DNA of 64,000 nucleotides, taken from positions 1-64,000 of the forward strand of contig CAWCJO010000016.1 in assembly GCA_963795935.1 (NCBI GenBank), written 5' to 3'. The DNA is from JAICMB01 sp963795935. Its GTDB lineage: Bacteria; Acidobacteriota; Terriglobia; Bryobacterales; Bryobacteraceae. A model generated the notes under the pieces. It had not been told where the DNA came from. It worked only from the letters and a program-made list of their open reading frames with translations, and ran no database searches. Of this stretch, positions 18,001 through 26,889 are shown piece by piece. Numbering within the stretch: the first letter of the stretch is position 1; each line of letters begins with the position of its first letter. Position numbers and translations under genes: made by a program.

Positions 18001-18352
18001 CCTCCACGGTCTGCGTCGCCTGGCCGACTTGCAGGGTCAAGTTGAGGTTGGCGAGCTCGCCGACCACAACATCGACCGGACGTTCTATGCGCTGGAAGCC
18101 GGGTTGGCTGGCGGCAACGCTGTAATGGCCGGGCGGCAACAGGGCGAAACGGTACTCGCCGGCTTGCCCCGTGGTGGTCGCCTGCGTCCCGCCCGTGCCC
18201 AAGTTGGTAAGCGTCATGGAAACTGCGGGCACCACCGCGCCCGTAGGGTCCGTTACGGTACCGCTGATTCCGCCGGTCGTTAGAGACTGGGCAAAGGCGG
18301 AAAACGTGAAGGCGGCCAGCAAGGCCAGTCGATACGTGCAACTCTTGGTCAT
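15028..18352 (-). pseudogene. Oar-like TonB-dependent receptor, full length with about seven frame breaks
   Basis: Outer-membrane receptor for large substrates. It begins at 18352 with a signal peptide (YRLALLAAFTFSAFAQS), then a carboxypeptidase-regulatory domain (ISGTVTDPTGAVVPAVSMTL), a plug (NEIGEATVIANPYAGQYGQL), a barrel, and a final strand ending GKIIF at 15028. Readable segments change frame near 17880, 17245, 16455, 16165, 15945, 15860 and 15655; between breaks the coding signal is clean. Length (~1,105 codons) is normal. Either a recent pseudogene or a gene with uncorrected indels. It lies in tandem with the receptor at 18695-22029. Confidence 0.85.
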
Positions 18353-18694
18353 AATTCTCCTTCATGGCTTGTGAGTTGCGGCCACGGTCCAAACCAACCT
18401 AAATCACCGCTAGCCCAAGCCAAGCTCGTAGGTGCTCAACAGCTCTGGCCGCAGCGAGAGCACGTACAATGCCACGGGAGATAAATTTAAAGTTAATTGT
18501 AAATAAAGCGCCTTCTGGAGTCCGCCAAGGCCGAAGCGATACGGATCTCAGTAGCTTTGTACGCTGCTGCTTCCAGAAAGCGTATCGCGGCAAAAGCGCT
18601 TGCGAATCCGGCCCAGAGTGGGTCAGTTTGGCATGCACCGCGTCACTCTGGCTGAAGGGAGCGCGGAATGGCTCCGCCATGGCGGCACACGGTC
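18353..18694. other. Intergenic region between two receptor genes
   Basis: About 340 bases with no supported gene. An AT-rich patch at 18482-18505 (AAATTTAAAGTTAATTG) is the likely promoter area for the receptor starting at 18352. Whether a terminator of the upstream receptor (stop at 18695) is present is unclear; no strong hairpin with a T-run was found. Confidence 0.4.
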
Positions 18695-21600
18695 TTAGAA
18701 AGTGAACTTCACCTGGGTCTGAATCACGCGGCCGGATACGGCCGAGCCTTGGAACGATCCATAGGCGCTGGTCGGCGCCGAAACAGTCTCCTGAATCGTG
18801 CCAAAGTTGCCGGCGGCAACGTTGTTGTACGGCAGATCGAAGTTCGGATGATTCAGAACGTTGAAGAAGTAAGCGCCGATCAGCAGCTTATAGCGCTCGT
18901 GCACCGAGAACGTCTTGTTGACGTTGAGGTCGGTGTCGAAGTAGCCCGGCCCGCGGAAGGAGTTGCGCGGGATGTTGCCGAAATTGTGCTGGCTGGCGGC
19001 CGCCGCGAACATGGACGTTGAATAGCACGGCCCGTTGGGGCTGGTGCAGCTCGGGTACCCGTTGCCGCCAAGATAATCGGCGATGAAGGATTGTGTGGCG
19101 ATGCCGCTGGCATTACTCACCTGGCCGCTTCGCACGCCGCTGTCCAGGATGCTGAAGGGATAACCGCTATGGAAATAGAAAGTTCCCGCGGCCGTCCAGC
19201 CGCCCAGCACTTCTTTCAAAAAGCCGTTATGGAAATAGGAATTGGGAAGCGTGTAGACATAGTTCGCGTTCAAGGAGTGGCGGACGTCGTAGTCCGCGTT
19301 GCTGTAATTCAGCGAGCGGAGGTTTGCGGGATTGATTTGATACCGCAGGCTTGGCGCCGCGGGCAAAGCGTTGAAAGGCTCCAGGCAATCGTTGGAGCAC
19401 GTATCGAGCGCATGGCTCCAGGTGTAGCTGAAGTTGCCGGAGAAATTCGACGTGGCGCGCCAGCGGAACGAGGTCACCAGGCCGTCATAGTTCGACCATC
19501 CCTGATTGTTCAGCTCGCGAATCTCGCCAAAGCGCGGGTCGGGCGCGGCGGTGGGGAGACCGGCAAATCCCTTGGCCGAATAGGCGTTCGCAAAGAGAGT
19601 CTGATTCAACTCCTGATAGCCGTGATTGCCGACGTAGTTCACGGCGAACACATAACGATTACTCAACGCCTGTTCGATTTCGAAGTTCCATTCGTAGTAC
19701 TTGGGATTGTAGAGCTCGTTCGCCACGGTATTGAAATTCGGCAGCGAGAAGCCGAGCGGAACGCGGACTTCAGTTGCGCGACGGTTGCGCCGCTGGCGAA
19801 ACCGCTCTGCAGAGCGTTGAAGGAGTTCTGTACGGCGGCAAAGGCGCTGTTGGGATTGCCCGGCGCGACAATACCGGAACTGGTCGTAAACGAAGCGACG
19901 CCGGGGAAGTTCGTAATCAGCCGATCGGCGATCAGGCCCTGGTACAGATCGGAGAAGATTCCGAACCCTCCGCGCACAACGGTGGATTTCGTTACGTTCC
20001 AGGCCATGCCCACGCGCGGCGCCGGAACCACCGGTTCCACATACGGAAACGCTTCGTGCAAGCCCGTCTGTATCGTGGCATTGTACGGCGTAGCCGCCGA
20101 GTGCGCCACCTGCGCGAACGGCTGGCCCGCCAGTTCATTGAAGCAGCCGACGGAACATTGGATGTTGCTGTTGCGGTCCATTCGCAACGCCAGCGTCAAC
20201 ATGAGATTGGGCCGCACCCTCCACTCATCCTGACCGTAGAAACCGGCGCTATACAGCGTCAGCGATTCGGCTCCGATGTTCGCGAACGCCTGCGAGTAAG
20301 TCGATCCGCCATTGGCCGTGAGCATGCCGTTGGCGAAATCGGTCATGGAGTTGAACGTCAGCAGTGCCGCTCGTGTTTGAGCCGTAAGCGTACGTGCTGA
20401 TGAAGTTCTGGCGGACGTTGGCGCCGAACTTGAACGTGTGCGCGCCGTGCGTGATGGAGTAATCGTCCACCAACTGCCATTGCCTCACTTTGCGCCCTTG
20501 AGGATAGGCATTATCGCTGCCGCCGAGGTTTGAGAACGGGGCTCCGTCGTTGAACGCGAACGTTGTAGGGAAAGTGCTCAAAGCCGCGCTCAGATTCGGA
20601 GGTCCGAAGATAGCCGCGTAGTAGGAGGCCGAAAGCAGCAACTGGTTCACCATGGTTGCGCCGAGCACCCTGGTGTAGCCGAACTGCCCGCCATATGGGG
20701 CTGCACGCTGTTGGCGTTGAAAGCGGAGTTGATCGGATCGGTGCCCGTCGCCTGCACGCCGTGATCGGTGTTGTAGCGGAAATAAACGCGGTCCTTACTG
20801 CTGATGTCGTAATCGGCGCGAACGGCCATCAGCCACTCGGTATTCAGGTTGTTCACCGTGCTGCGGAAGGTCGAGGCGCACGGCGTATCCGATGCCGAAG
20901 CCCGCTGCCGTGAAATCTCCGCAGCCGAGTTGCGAGTCATGGGCGGCGGTCACCGGCGTGGCGCGCGCCCGCGCCCGAAGATCCGGCATACAGGTTGAAC
21001 GCCTTCTGATAAAACGGAACCGCCGCCGGATTCGTCGCCTGCAAATTGCTCAGCACGTAATTCGCGAACGCCGTCGTCGGAATGTAAACCGGTCCGCCGC
21101 CGGGCAGCACATATCGCAGCCCTTCGTTATCGAAGAAGAAAAACAGCTTATTCTTGATAATCGGCCCGCCCACGGAATCCGCCCATTCGTTCGAGATCGC
21201 AAAAGGCCGCGCCGTTCCCGTCGCGTTGTTGAAAAAATCGTTGGCGTTCAGAACGCGGCCGTTATAAAACCATGCCGCGTTGCCATGGAACGCGTTGGTG
21301 CCCGATTTCGTGACGTAGTTTACCTGCGCTCCCGCTTGCCGTCCATACTGTCCCGTGTAGCCGTTCAGCACCACCGCCGCTTCTGAAATCTCGTTCGCGC
21401 CCAGCGTCAGGTTGCTCGCGCCGGAGTTGTTCAAATTCAGATACGGGTCCATGTTGTCGTTGCCGTTGATGGTGTACAGATTCGCGACGCCAGGAAGCCC
21501 AAACGCCGAGAAATTCCCGTATCCGCCGCCCGTGCTGATGGTCACGCCGGGAGCGGAGAACGCATACGCCGTCATATCGTTGCCGGGAGCCGGCAGGTTC

Positions 21601-22029
21601 TCGAGCTGCAGAGTGTTATACGTCGTCGCCAGGTTCGCGTTGTCGTTTTGCAACAACGGCGCCGCTTCCGTCACGCTCACCGTTTGCGTTTGCTGCTGCA
21701 AGTCCAAGCTGCACGTTCACGTTCGTGACCTGCCCCAGGTTCACGGTCGCTTTCTGCGTCGTTTCCTGGAATCCCGGCGACGTGATGTCAACGGTATAGG
21801 CGCCCGGCCGCAGCAACGGAAACCGGAATTCGCCCACGTTGCCGCTCGTGGCGGTCTGCGTCTCGCCGGTGGCGTCGTTTCGCAGCATGATCTTACTGTT
21901 CGCGACGGCCGCTCCCGTGGGGTCCGTCACCGTACCCGAAATTTCGCCGGTCGTGATCGTTTGCGCCGGAGCGATAGTCGGAACCGACAGCAGCCCAAAA
22001 GCCGCCCATAATAGCACCTGTTTTCGCAT
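18695..22029 (-). pseudogene. Oar-like TonB-dependent receptor, full length with about five frame breaks
   Basis: Starts at 22029 with a signal peptide (VLLWAAFGLLSVPTIAPAQ) and a regulatory domain (TGEISGTVTDPTGAAVANSK). The plug contains ANEISEAAVVLNGYTGQYGR; the barrel shows DYDISSKDRVYFRYNTDHGV and GAHTFKFGANVRQNF; the C-terminus is TQVKFTF at 18695. Frame changes fall near 21705, 20960, 20690, 20365 and 19770. It parallels the neighbouring receptor in domain order and in many motifs (NNSGASNLTLG...NEI in both), so the two are probably tandem paralogues. Substrate unknown. Confidence 0.85.
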
Positions 22030-22290
22030 CTGTACTCCTCCCCTTTCACCCTCAAACAGAGTCGGTTATGCACTTTATTTGCCAAGCCTTCAAACCATTG
22101 GACAAAAACGGTTTGACGCGTAGATTGACGGGAATGTATCCGAAGATGGGTAGAACCGCGGCTTGAAAAATCCCAAAATCCGTAGCGACAGCAGGAGCGG
22201 CAACAATGTTACAGCCGCATTTGCGGTGCGGGAGACGGCCGGCGAGCGCTGCCCGAACGCCCGCCAGCTTAGTACTGAAGCACCGCCGGT

Positions 22291-22476
22291 CTAATGTCCG
22301 TCGTGATCGGGATCGCTGGTTTTCGCGGTGGCGTTCGCCTTCGCGGTCGCACTGAGCTCAACCGTGTCCCCGCCAGCGCTCCCGGAGGGCTTGGGAGCCG
22401 GTTTGGGGGCCGGTTTGGGGGGCGTCGTGGCTTGCGCGGCCGCCGGAGCACTCGTGTTGCTTACGCTTTGAATCAT
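22291..22476 (-). CDS. Small Pro/Ala/Lys-rich protein, unknown
   Basis: 61 residues from ATG 22476, with AGGAG upstream. The middle is a PKPAPKPAPKPSG repeat and the C-terminus is GDTVELSATAKANATAKTSD, a pattern also seen in FlgM-like and other small motility-related proteins. No firm family can be given. Surrounding genes are not flagellar, so a motility role is doubtful. Confidence 0.45.
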   Translation of the reverse strand: MIQSVSNTSAPAAAQATTPPKPAPKPAPKPSGSAGGDTVELSATAKANATAKTSDPDHDGH

Positions 22477-22614
22477 TGAAAGGGATCTCCTATCCGGCTT
22501 ATCGGCGGCATTCGCCAATGTCGCAGCCAATCCTTTGTCGGCATCCACTGTCGGCGCCCCACGAGGCCTGAAATGCTTTGTCCCCGAATCCGTCCAATAA
22601 ACGGGGACACGGAT

Positions 22615-22929
22615 ATGGACAAAGTCACTCAGGGTTTTGCCCGAGCCACGACGGAACGCTTGGAGCCGGCTTGCCTGCCGCCGGCCGAGGCGCTCGAAGG
22701 CCGAGCGGCCACGGTGCGCCGCAATGCTGTGAGCCCGAACGGCAATTTCGACGATTTCGCATCCAAAGCGGCCGAAACGCTGGGCGCTACGGCCGGATAT
22801 ATCCAGTCGCACGACGTTCACGAAATGATCGCGGATGCCGAAGCGCTGGCGCGCCGCAATCCCGTGCCGGCTCTGGTGTCGGCCGCCGCCCTGGGGCTGG
22901 TCCTTGGCGCGTTCCTCCGTAGGAGCTAG
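22615..22929 (+). CDS. DUF883/ElaB-like membrane-anchored protein
   Basis: 104 residues from ATG 22615. An amphipathic N-terminal half (ASKAAETLGATAGYIQSHDV) is followed by a C-terminal hydrophobic anchor ending PVPALVSAAALGLVLGAFLRRS, the layout of DUF883 (ElaB/YqjD) stress proteins that tether ribosomes or other partners to the inner membrane. The next two genes encode the usual partners, a YqjE-like holin-family protein and a DUF3618 protein. Confidence 0.65.
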   Translation: MDKVTQGFARATTERLEPACLPPAEALEGRAATVRRNAVSPNGNFDDFASKAAETLGATAGYIQSHDVHEMIADAEALARRNPVPALVSAAALGLVLGAFLRRS

Positions 22930-22945
22930 AAAAGGAGTTTAAATC

Positions 22946-23411
22946 ATGGATCTGGATCCTGCTAATGAAGCGGCCGGAAAGCTCGGCTCGTATGCGTATC
23001 CGGCTGACCGGGCCGCGCCGGAGGCCGGCAACCGGTGAACGGGGCATCGCGGACATTCTGAAGGACGCTGTCAGCAACATCCAGGACATCATCCGTTCCG
23101 AAGTCCAGCTCGCCAAGGTCGAGACTAAGGATGAAGTACGGAAGGCCGGCGCGGCGGGGGTGATGTTCGGCGGGGCGGCCGTTACGGCGCTTTTTGGGCT
23201 CGGTTTTTGCCTGCTGTGCGTCATGTTCGCGATCGCGCTGGCGCTCCCGTTGTGGGCCGCCGCGCTGATCGTCGGCGTCTTCCTGCTGCTCGTTGCCGGA
23301 GCGCTTTTCTCCGTCGGCAGGGAGCGTTGGAAGAAGGTTAAAATGCCCGAGAAAACCGTGTTCACGGTCAAGGAGGACGTTGAATGGATGCGCAATCAGA
23401 GCAAATCATAA
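22946..23411 (+). CDS. Phage holin family/YqjE-like membrane protein
   Basis: Conserved part from about 23038: ERGIADILKDAVSNIQDIIR, EVQLAKVETKDEVRKAG, then two transmembrane helices (ALFGLGFCLLCVMFAIALAL, AALIVGVFLLLVAGALFSVG). ATG 22946 has an excellent AAAAGGAGTTTAAATC leader but reads into a stop at 23036. The conserved frame is open only from ATG 22965. Removing one T near 23034 would join the good start to the conserved frame, so a small indel is likely. Second gene of a three-gene membrane-stress operon. Confidence 0.7.
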
Positions 23412-23593
23412 AAAACATCCAGGACAAGCGCGAGCAGTTGGGCGACAACCTGGCCGCGCTAGAAGTCAAAGTCCGCGACGCCACCGACTGGCGCACCTAC
23501 TTCAATCGCAACCCCTGGGCGATTTTGGGAGCCGCCGTGGCGAGTGGCCTGCTCGCCTCCGCCATTCTCATCCCGTCCCGCCGCCGCTATTGA
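23384..23593 (+). CDS. DUF3618 family protein
   Basis: 69 residues: charged N-terminal helix (QIIKNIQDKREQLGDNLAAL), then VRDATDWRTYFNRNPWAILG and a single hydrophobic anchor (AAVASGLLASAILIPS). This matches DUF3618, regularly found beside DUF883 and YqjE-like genes. It overlaps the end of the holin-like gene by 28 bases and is translated in a different frame. Confidence 0.7.
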   Translation: MDAQSEQIIKNIQDKREQLGDNLAALEVKVRDATDWRTYFNRNPWAILGAAVASGLLASAILIPSRRRY

Positions 23594-23729
23594 GATCTGG
23601 CGGGCTGTTTCGCGCCTAAGTCCTCCGCGCGTGCCCGCTCTCCTTTCGCGCCGCCGGATTCGCACAGCTTGCGCCTCGCACGACAGCAGTTTCGCGGCGG
23701 ACGATCCAGCCACTTTGCGAAAATAGTAT

Positions 23730-24287
23730 TTGCCCTTTGACGCAACTGCTTATGGCCCCGCCGTCGGGGATCTCTTGGCGCTCGACCAAAGCGGTGACCG
23801 CCTGATGCCGCTTGCCGCCGGGCGCTGCTCCTCCGGCGAAGCGCAGGGTAGGCTCGCTGCCGTAACGGCGGCCGAACTATTCCCGCATGCAAACTCCTCG
23901 CTGGGGGCCCTCGCGGGTTTGTGGCTTTATTTCTCCTGTCTCGAGCAATGCCACTCCCTCGCACAGGATCTGCACACCCCCGAAGGCAGCTTCTGGCATG
24001 GCATCCTGCACCGCCAGGAGCCGGATGCGGACAACGCCGCGTACTGGTTCCGCCGCACCGGCGCGCATCCGGTCTATGGCGATCTTCGCGAGGCCGCCAA
24101 CGAAATTGTAAGCCGCTATCCTGAGGCCGAGTTCCGTTCTGCCGGCGCGTGGGACCCGTATGCGTTCATTGCCTTTTGCGAGCGCGCGCGGCAACAGCCC
24201 GGGTCTCCCTCCGAGCGCGCGGCTCTCGAAATCCAGCGGGCCGAGTGGCAGCTCCTGTTTGACTACTGCGCGAGGCCGCGCTTGTGA
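23730..24287 (+). CDS. Conserved hypothetical protein
   Basis: 185-residue soluble protein, TTG start assumed at 23730. Sequence features are LAGLWLYFSCLEQCHSLAQD, HTPEGSFWHGILHRQEPDAD and AAYWFRRTGAHPVYGDLREA, a Trp/His-rich core resembling hypothetical proteins common in Acidobacteria. No catalytic motif is recognised. The last codon overlaps the GTG of the HlyD-type gene, suggesting co-translation. Confidence 0.6.
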   Translation: MPFDATAYGPAVGDLLALDQSGDRLMPLAAGRCSSGEAQGRLAAVTAAELFPHANSSLGALAGLWLYFSCLEQCHSLAQDLHTPEGSFWHGILHRQEPDADNAAYWFRRTGAHPVYGDLREAANEIVSRYPEAEFRSAGAWDPYAFIAFCERARQQPGSPSERAALEIQRAEWQLLFDYCARPRL

Positions 24288-25513
24288 ACTTCACGGTCCG
24301 CCGCCGGACGGTCGTTCTAATATTACTTATCTTCATCGTCGTCGTGGTGGCGTGGGGCGTTTCGCGTCGCGCGCAACCGCCGCGGCTGGCCTTCGTCAAG
24401 GTGGCCGGAGACGCGCTTACCAGCACGCTGAGCACGAACGGGAAGGTGGAGCCGATTCAGTGGGCGGCGGCGCGCGCGGAGCGTCCGGGAGTGATTCAGA
24501 AGGTGTTCGTGCAGCGCGGACAGGAGGTCGCCGCGGGGACCGTCCTGGCGGCCTTGGACGACAGCGCCGAACAATCCGCGCTGGCCTCCGCCGAAGCGCA
24601 GATTGCGCTCGCGCGAGCGCAGGAGCGCCCCCTTGAACAAGGCGGCCCGGCGTTGGAGCGGGCCGAGATCGATAACCAGTCGGCCAAAGCCCAGCTCGAT
24701 CTCGATATTGCCCGCCGGGACTTGGCCTCCGCGCGGCGCCTGTACGAGAAGCAGGCTGGAACCAAGCTCGACGTGGACACCGCGCAGGCCCGCGTGAACG
24801 CGCTCGAGGCGCAAATCCAGGGGCTCGAAAAGCGGCGCGGCGCCTTGGTCGAGCCATCGCAGAAACAGACCGTGCAGGCGCGGCTGCGGGAGGCCGAGGC
24901 GGCCGCAGCGCTGGCGCGTCATAATCTCGCATTGAGCGAGATTCGCGCGCCCATAGGCGGCGTGGTTTATGAGCTCGATCAACGCGCCGGCGGCTACGTC
25001 AACGTGGGCGACGTCATTGCCGATATCGGCCGCCTCGACCAAGTCCGGGTGATCGTGTATATCGACGAGCCGGACCTGGGGCGAATCGGTATCGGCATGC
25101 CGGTCACGATCACTTGGGATGCGCTGCCCGGACGGAACTGGAAAGGCGTCGTCGAGAAATTGCCGACCGAAGTGGTTCCCCTCGGAACGCGCCAAGTGGG
25201 CGAGGTGAGCTGCGTCATCGAGAACCCCGGCCGCGACCTGTTGCCGGGGACCAATATCAACGCCGAGATCCAGTCGCGCGTGGTGCCGACCGCGCTGGTG
25301 ATTCCGAAGGAAGCGCTGCGGCGAGAAGGGGCGCAAACGGGAGTGTACGTCCTCGCGCCGGACGATCGTCTGGCCTGGCGACCGGTCCAGATCGGCATTT
25401 CCAGTCTTACGAGAGTGCAAGTTACGCAAGGGTTATCCCTGGGCGATTCCGTTGCGCTGCCGACCGATAAACCGGTGCGGCCCGGATCCAAGGTCGATCC
25501 CGTGTACCCGTGA
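24284..25513 (+). CDS. HlyD/RND-type periplasmic adaptor protein
   Basis: Membrane-fusion protein of 409 residues that would bridge an inner-membrane exporter and an outer-membrane channel. GTG start overlaps the previous gene. Transmembrane anchor at about 9-27 (LILLIFIVVVVAWGV), first biotinyl-lipoyl half PGVIQKVFVQRGQEVAAGTV, a long alpha-hairpin coiled coil (about 85-215), second lipoyl half LSEIRAPIGGVVYELDQRAG, and a beta-barrel (VIVYIDEPDLGRIGIGMPV). No ABC or RND pump gene adjoins, so the partner must be elsewhere. Confidence 0.85.
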   Translation: MNFTVRRRTVVLILLIFIVVVVAWGVSRRAQPPRLAFVKVAGDALTSTLSTNGKVEPIQWAAARAERPGVIQKVFVQRGQEVAAGTVLAALDDSAEQSALASAEAQIALARAQERPLEQGGPALERAEIDNQSAKAQLDLDIARRDLASARRLYEKQAGTKLDVDTAQARVNALEAQIQGLEKRRGALVEPSQKQTVQARLREAEAAAALARHNLALSEIRAPIGGVVYELDQRAGGYVNVGDVIADIGRLDQVRVIVYIDEPDLGRIGIGMPVTITWDALPGRNWKGVVEKLPTEVVPLGTRQVGEVSCVIENPGRDLLPGTNINAEIQSRVVPTALVIPKEALRREGAQTGVYVLAPDDRLAWRPVQIGISSLTRVQVTQGLSLGDSVALPTDKPVRPGSKVDPVYP

Positions 25514-25874
25514 CGGGCTCAATTGTTTTCACGCTCCTTGTCCCTCACAGATTCGCCCGATGCGACTACCGTCCAGACCGTATCGAGCGCGTCTCCGCAT
25601 GGGCCCACGGATTTCTTTTTGGCCGGGACTTGTCCTGGATGCCCCCCCGCCTTCCACTTCAATCCGCTTCCGCTGCTCGCGGCGGCAAGCGCTTCTCATT
25701 GCCTGATCGTGAGCCAAAATTTACCCCGCGAACCCCGGCCCACCCGAACCATGGCTTGCCCTAGTACTAAGTTGCGTAAATTTGCGTGTCGCACCGCTCG
25801 CTAACGCGCGCGGCTCAGCAAGGGTTTCCAGCCGCGACCGTGAGCCAGCGGTGTACGTGAACTTTCGCAACGCG
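25514..25874. other. Intergenic region, no gene recognised
   Basis: 361 bases between the HlyD stop and the RraA stop, which converge. Several short open frames lack ribosome sites and family resemblance. A GC-rich segment around 25791-25820 (CGCTCGCTAACGCGCGCGG) looks like a dispersed intergenic repeat, but only one copy was noticed in this window. Confidence 0.4.
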
Positions 25875-26546
25875 TTAATGAAGGAAACGCTCGCGCAGGC
25901 CGTCCAGCGTAAAGGATTCGCCGCGGACGTAATCGAGAAGCGTGCGCTCCGTAGCGCGGACGGCATCGACGGCGTCTTTTAGAGCCGCTGGGGCGCACGG
26001 GGGCACGACAATCAGACCATTTTCGTCGCCGTGCAGCAGATCGCCGGAACGTACCACCATGCCGGCGATGTGTACCGGCTCGCCAGTGCGCACTATGCGG
26101 TAATGGGCGTGGCTGGCGACGGCGCCGCGCGCAAAGTAATGCATCCCGAGCGCGCGGACTTCGGGTAGATCGCGCACGCCGCAATCGCTGACAATACCAG
26201 CGCCGCCGAGGCGCTGGAAAATGGTGGCCATGATCTCGCCGGCGTGCGCGGCATAGTCGTGGTGGCCGCCGATGTCCTGCAGGACGACGACGGCCGGCTT
26301 GGGACTGGCGGCAATCGCGGTAAACAGCTCATGGAAGCGCGCGCCGTCGCGCTGCCCCATGCGCGTGACAGTCTCCACCTGCGCCGTCACGGCATATCCA
26401 GCCATGCGGCCCAGCTCGGGAAAGAGACAGCGGATCGCGAGCGGCGCGAACCCTTCCGATCGCGGGCGCAGATCGAGGCGTTCGATGGCATTCGAGAGCG
26501 TAGGCGTGTCGATTGTTTTCAGATAAGCGATAAGATCGTCACTCAT
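25875..26546 (-). CDS. RraA family/4-hydroxy-4-methyl-2-oxoglutarate aldolase-like protein
   Basis: 223 residues; start taken at ATG 26546, where the family sequence begins (LIAYLKTIDTPTLSNAIERL). The core GGHHDYAAHAGEIMATIFQR, GAGIVSDCGVRDLPEVRAL and VVRSGDLLHGDENGLIVVP is typical of the RraA/HMG aldolase fold, with the R-D pair of SDCGVRDL and a DxxGxxxVP metal region. Such proteins cleave 4-hydroxy-4-methyl-2-oxoglutarate or oxaloacetate, while true RraA inhibits RNase E. The motif supports the enzyme reading. No pathway genes adjoin. Confidence 0.82.
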   Translation of the reverse strand: MSDDLIAYLKTIDTPTLSNAIERLDLRPRSEGFAPLAIRCLFPELGRMAGYAVTAQVETVTRMGQRDGARFHELFTAIAASPKPAVVVLQDIGGHHDYAAHAGEIMATIFQRLGGAGIVSDCGVRDLPEVRALGMHYFARGAVASHAHYRIVRTGEPVHIAGMVVRSGDLLHGDENGLIVVPPCAPAALKDAVDAVRATERTLLDYVRGESFTLDGLRERFLH

Positions 26547-26889
26547 GGGTGATCTCCGGAAGCGCATCGCGCTTGAAAAAGAAAGCCGCGCCGAACGGAA
26601 GCGGGCCGGCGGCGATGGTAACGGAAAATGGGCGCGCGATTCCGGCTGCGAGCGGCGCGCCGGCTCCCCCTGCAGGCGAGCGTCGGAGTTCATGAAAACG
26701 GCCGCCGTCCCGCGCGCTTCCCGGCGAATCGCGTCGAACATGGATATGAATATAGTCGCACCGTAGCGGCCGCCGGCCGCCCGTGCAATTTTATCTCGTC
26801 GCGCCGTGGACGACGAAGCCGCGCCCCTGCGTTCCCAGACTTGCTTTGTTGCCCAAAGGGCCCCTCGTGAAACACGCGTTGACGCCGCC
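26547..26889. other. Intergenic region upstream of the RraA-like gene
   Basis: 343 bases between the RraA-like start and the stop of the SpoIIE-type phosphatase, both on the minus strand. Long open frames exist on both strands because of high GC, but none shows a ribosome site or recognised sequence. It must contain the RraA-like promoter; no element could be defined. Confidence 0.4.

Noticed and set aside
22291..22476. FlgM-type anti-sigma factor
   Set aside because: Only the short DTVELSATAKA string fits; the helices that bind sigma-28 are not present, and no flagellar genes adjoin.
25791..25820. GC-rich repeat-like sequence as a CRISPR or REP array
   Set aside because: Only one copy was seen in the window, without spacers or regular periodicity.
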